Source of the DNA: AC-69 sp046728055 | GTDB taxonomy: Bacteria > Actinomycetota > UBA4738 > HRBIN12 | Length of the DNA: 5,289 bases | Assembly: GCA_046728055.1 (NCBI GenBank) | Contig: JBKPDU010000144.1 | Coordinates: 1-5,289, forward strand | Direction: 5' to 3' | In this document: one piece after another, positions 4,932-5,289 of the stretch | Position numbering within the stretch: the stretch's first letter is position 1 | Layout: every line of letters begins with the position of its first letter | Position numbers and translations under genes: made by a program | The notes under the pieces: generated by a model | Seen by the model: only the letters and a program-made list of their open reading frames with translations | What the model was told of the DNA's origin: nothing | Database searches by the model: none

Positions 4932-5289
4932 GGCACTGTTGCGTTGGCGTTAGAGCTGGCCCGGTGGACCCATTCGTCCCGGCTGGTATCAGATCACGGG
5001 AGCCAGCTCGGCGAACGCGGCAGCCAGGCGGGAGTCTGGCGGAACGTCGGTTCCGAGGTCGTAGAAGCCCCTGCGGACGTTCTGGACGAAGGCATGGCCG
5101 GCGACAATGACACTCGCGGTGCGGTCTCGCTTCAATCCGCGCATCGGTCGAAGTCGTGCTTTGAGCCGTCCGTGGTCAGCCTCCAGCGGGTTGTTCGCAT
5201 AGACCTCCGTCTCGTGGAAGGCCGCCGGCAGCAGCTCATCGATCACCCGGGGTAGACCCGGTACTGGTCGGTGGTGACCTCCACGGGAG
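4932..5289 (-). mobile_element. IS6-family (IS26-like) insertion sequence, 3' end, partial
   Basis: The element enters from the right edge and ends at 4932. Its terminal repeat reads GGCACTGTTGCGTT, sharing the first 11 bases with the IS26 terminus GGCACTGTTGCAAA. The transposase stop lies 57 bases inside, the usual layout for this compact family of about 800 bp with one gene. The eight bases next to the end, GCCCGAAC (4924-4931), would be one copy of the expected 8-bp target duplication. The other end and second copy are outside the window. Confidence 0.8.
4989..5289 (-). pseudogene. IS6-family transposase, C-terminal part, frameshifted
   Basis: The catalytic core of a DDE transposase that would move its element by replicative cointegrate formation. 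At the window edge the minus strand reads PVEVTTDQYRVYP, whose TTD holds the second catalytic Asp. After a frame change it continues with VIDELLPAAFHETEVYANNP and LEADHGRLKARLRPMRGLK; the Glu in NNPLEADHG is the third catalytic residue. The tail is GHAFVQNVRRGFYDL, as in IS6-family enzymes. The two parts are in different frames: the run CCCCGGG at 5246-5252 lacks one C compared with a Tyr-Pro-Arg-Val reading, producing TGA soon after YP. The first Asp and the N-terminal zinc/HTH region lie outside the window. As read, the enzyme is truncated before its catalytic Glu. Confidence 0.85.

Noticed and set aside
1..5289. CRISPR array, rRNA or complete classic defence system
   Set aside because: No regularly spaced repeats, rRNA-like sequence, or recognisable nuclease, methyltransferase, helicase or Cas motifs were seen.

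Overview
This is a high-GC window. GC-ending codons, an XRE/MmyB-type regulator, a DUF-like dihydrofolate-reductase-family start, a leaderless promoter and a tRNA 3' end with no encoded CCA all point to an actinobacterium. The species cannot be named from this sequence. The window looks like eroded accessory DNA: a few intact small genes lie among gene fragments, frameshifted genes, a partial tRNA and the end of an insertion sequence.

Layout from left to right. Bases 1-124 hold the N-terminus of a dihydrofolate-reductase/RibD-C family protein on the minus strand. A gene-free stretch follows, with a strong hairpin (321-353) and a degenerate tRNA-3'-end-like segment (367-416). An alpha/beta hydrolase (458-1402, plus strand) has a complete catalytic set but an uncertain N-terminus. 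Next is a divergent pair of broken genes. The MmyB-type transcriptional regulator (about 1440-1995, minus) has lost its DNA-binding half and is split over several frames. The MFS transporter (2047-2417, plus) has one frameshift and stops after about three membrane segments. An intact GNAT acetyltransferase (2414-2854, minus) follows, apparently expressed from a leaderless promoter.

At 3121-3162 (minus) lies the exact 3' half of a tRNA-Arg(CCU), from anticodon loop to discriminator base. It is joined to an unrelated 5' side, which is the usual scar of tRNA-targeted site-specific integration. After about 380 bases without a convincing gene there is a small two-helix membrane protein (3562-3747), facing a TolB/PD40 beta-propeller fragment on the opposite strand. 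Then comes a possible three-gene micro-operon on the plus strand (3985-4209, 4226-4474, 4471-4665). It is preceded by a perfect 14-base palindrome, and its last two genes overlap by four bases (GTGA). These three products are not recognised.

The right edge carries the 3' end of an IS6-family (IS26-like) element from 4932 to the window end. Its terminal repeat begins GGCACTGTTGC, and its transposase appears frameshifted. The element abuts what may be the C-terminus of an interrupted gene (4853-4931, minus) followed by a strong hairpin. No defence system or metabolic pathway is assembled here. The main caveat is that the frequent single-base frameshifts could be real decay or could be assembly/sequencing indels.
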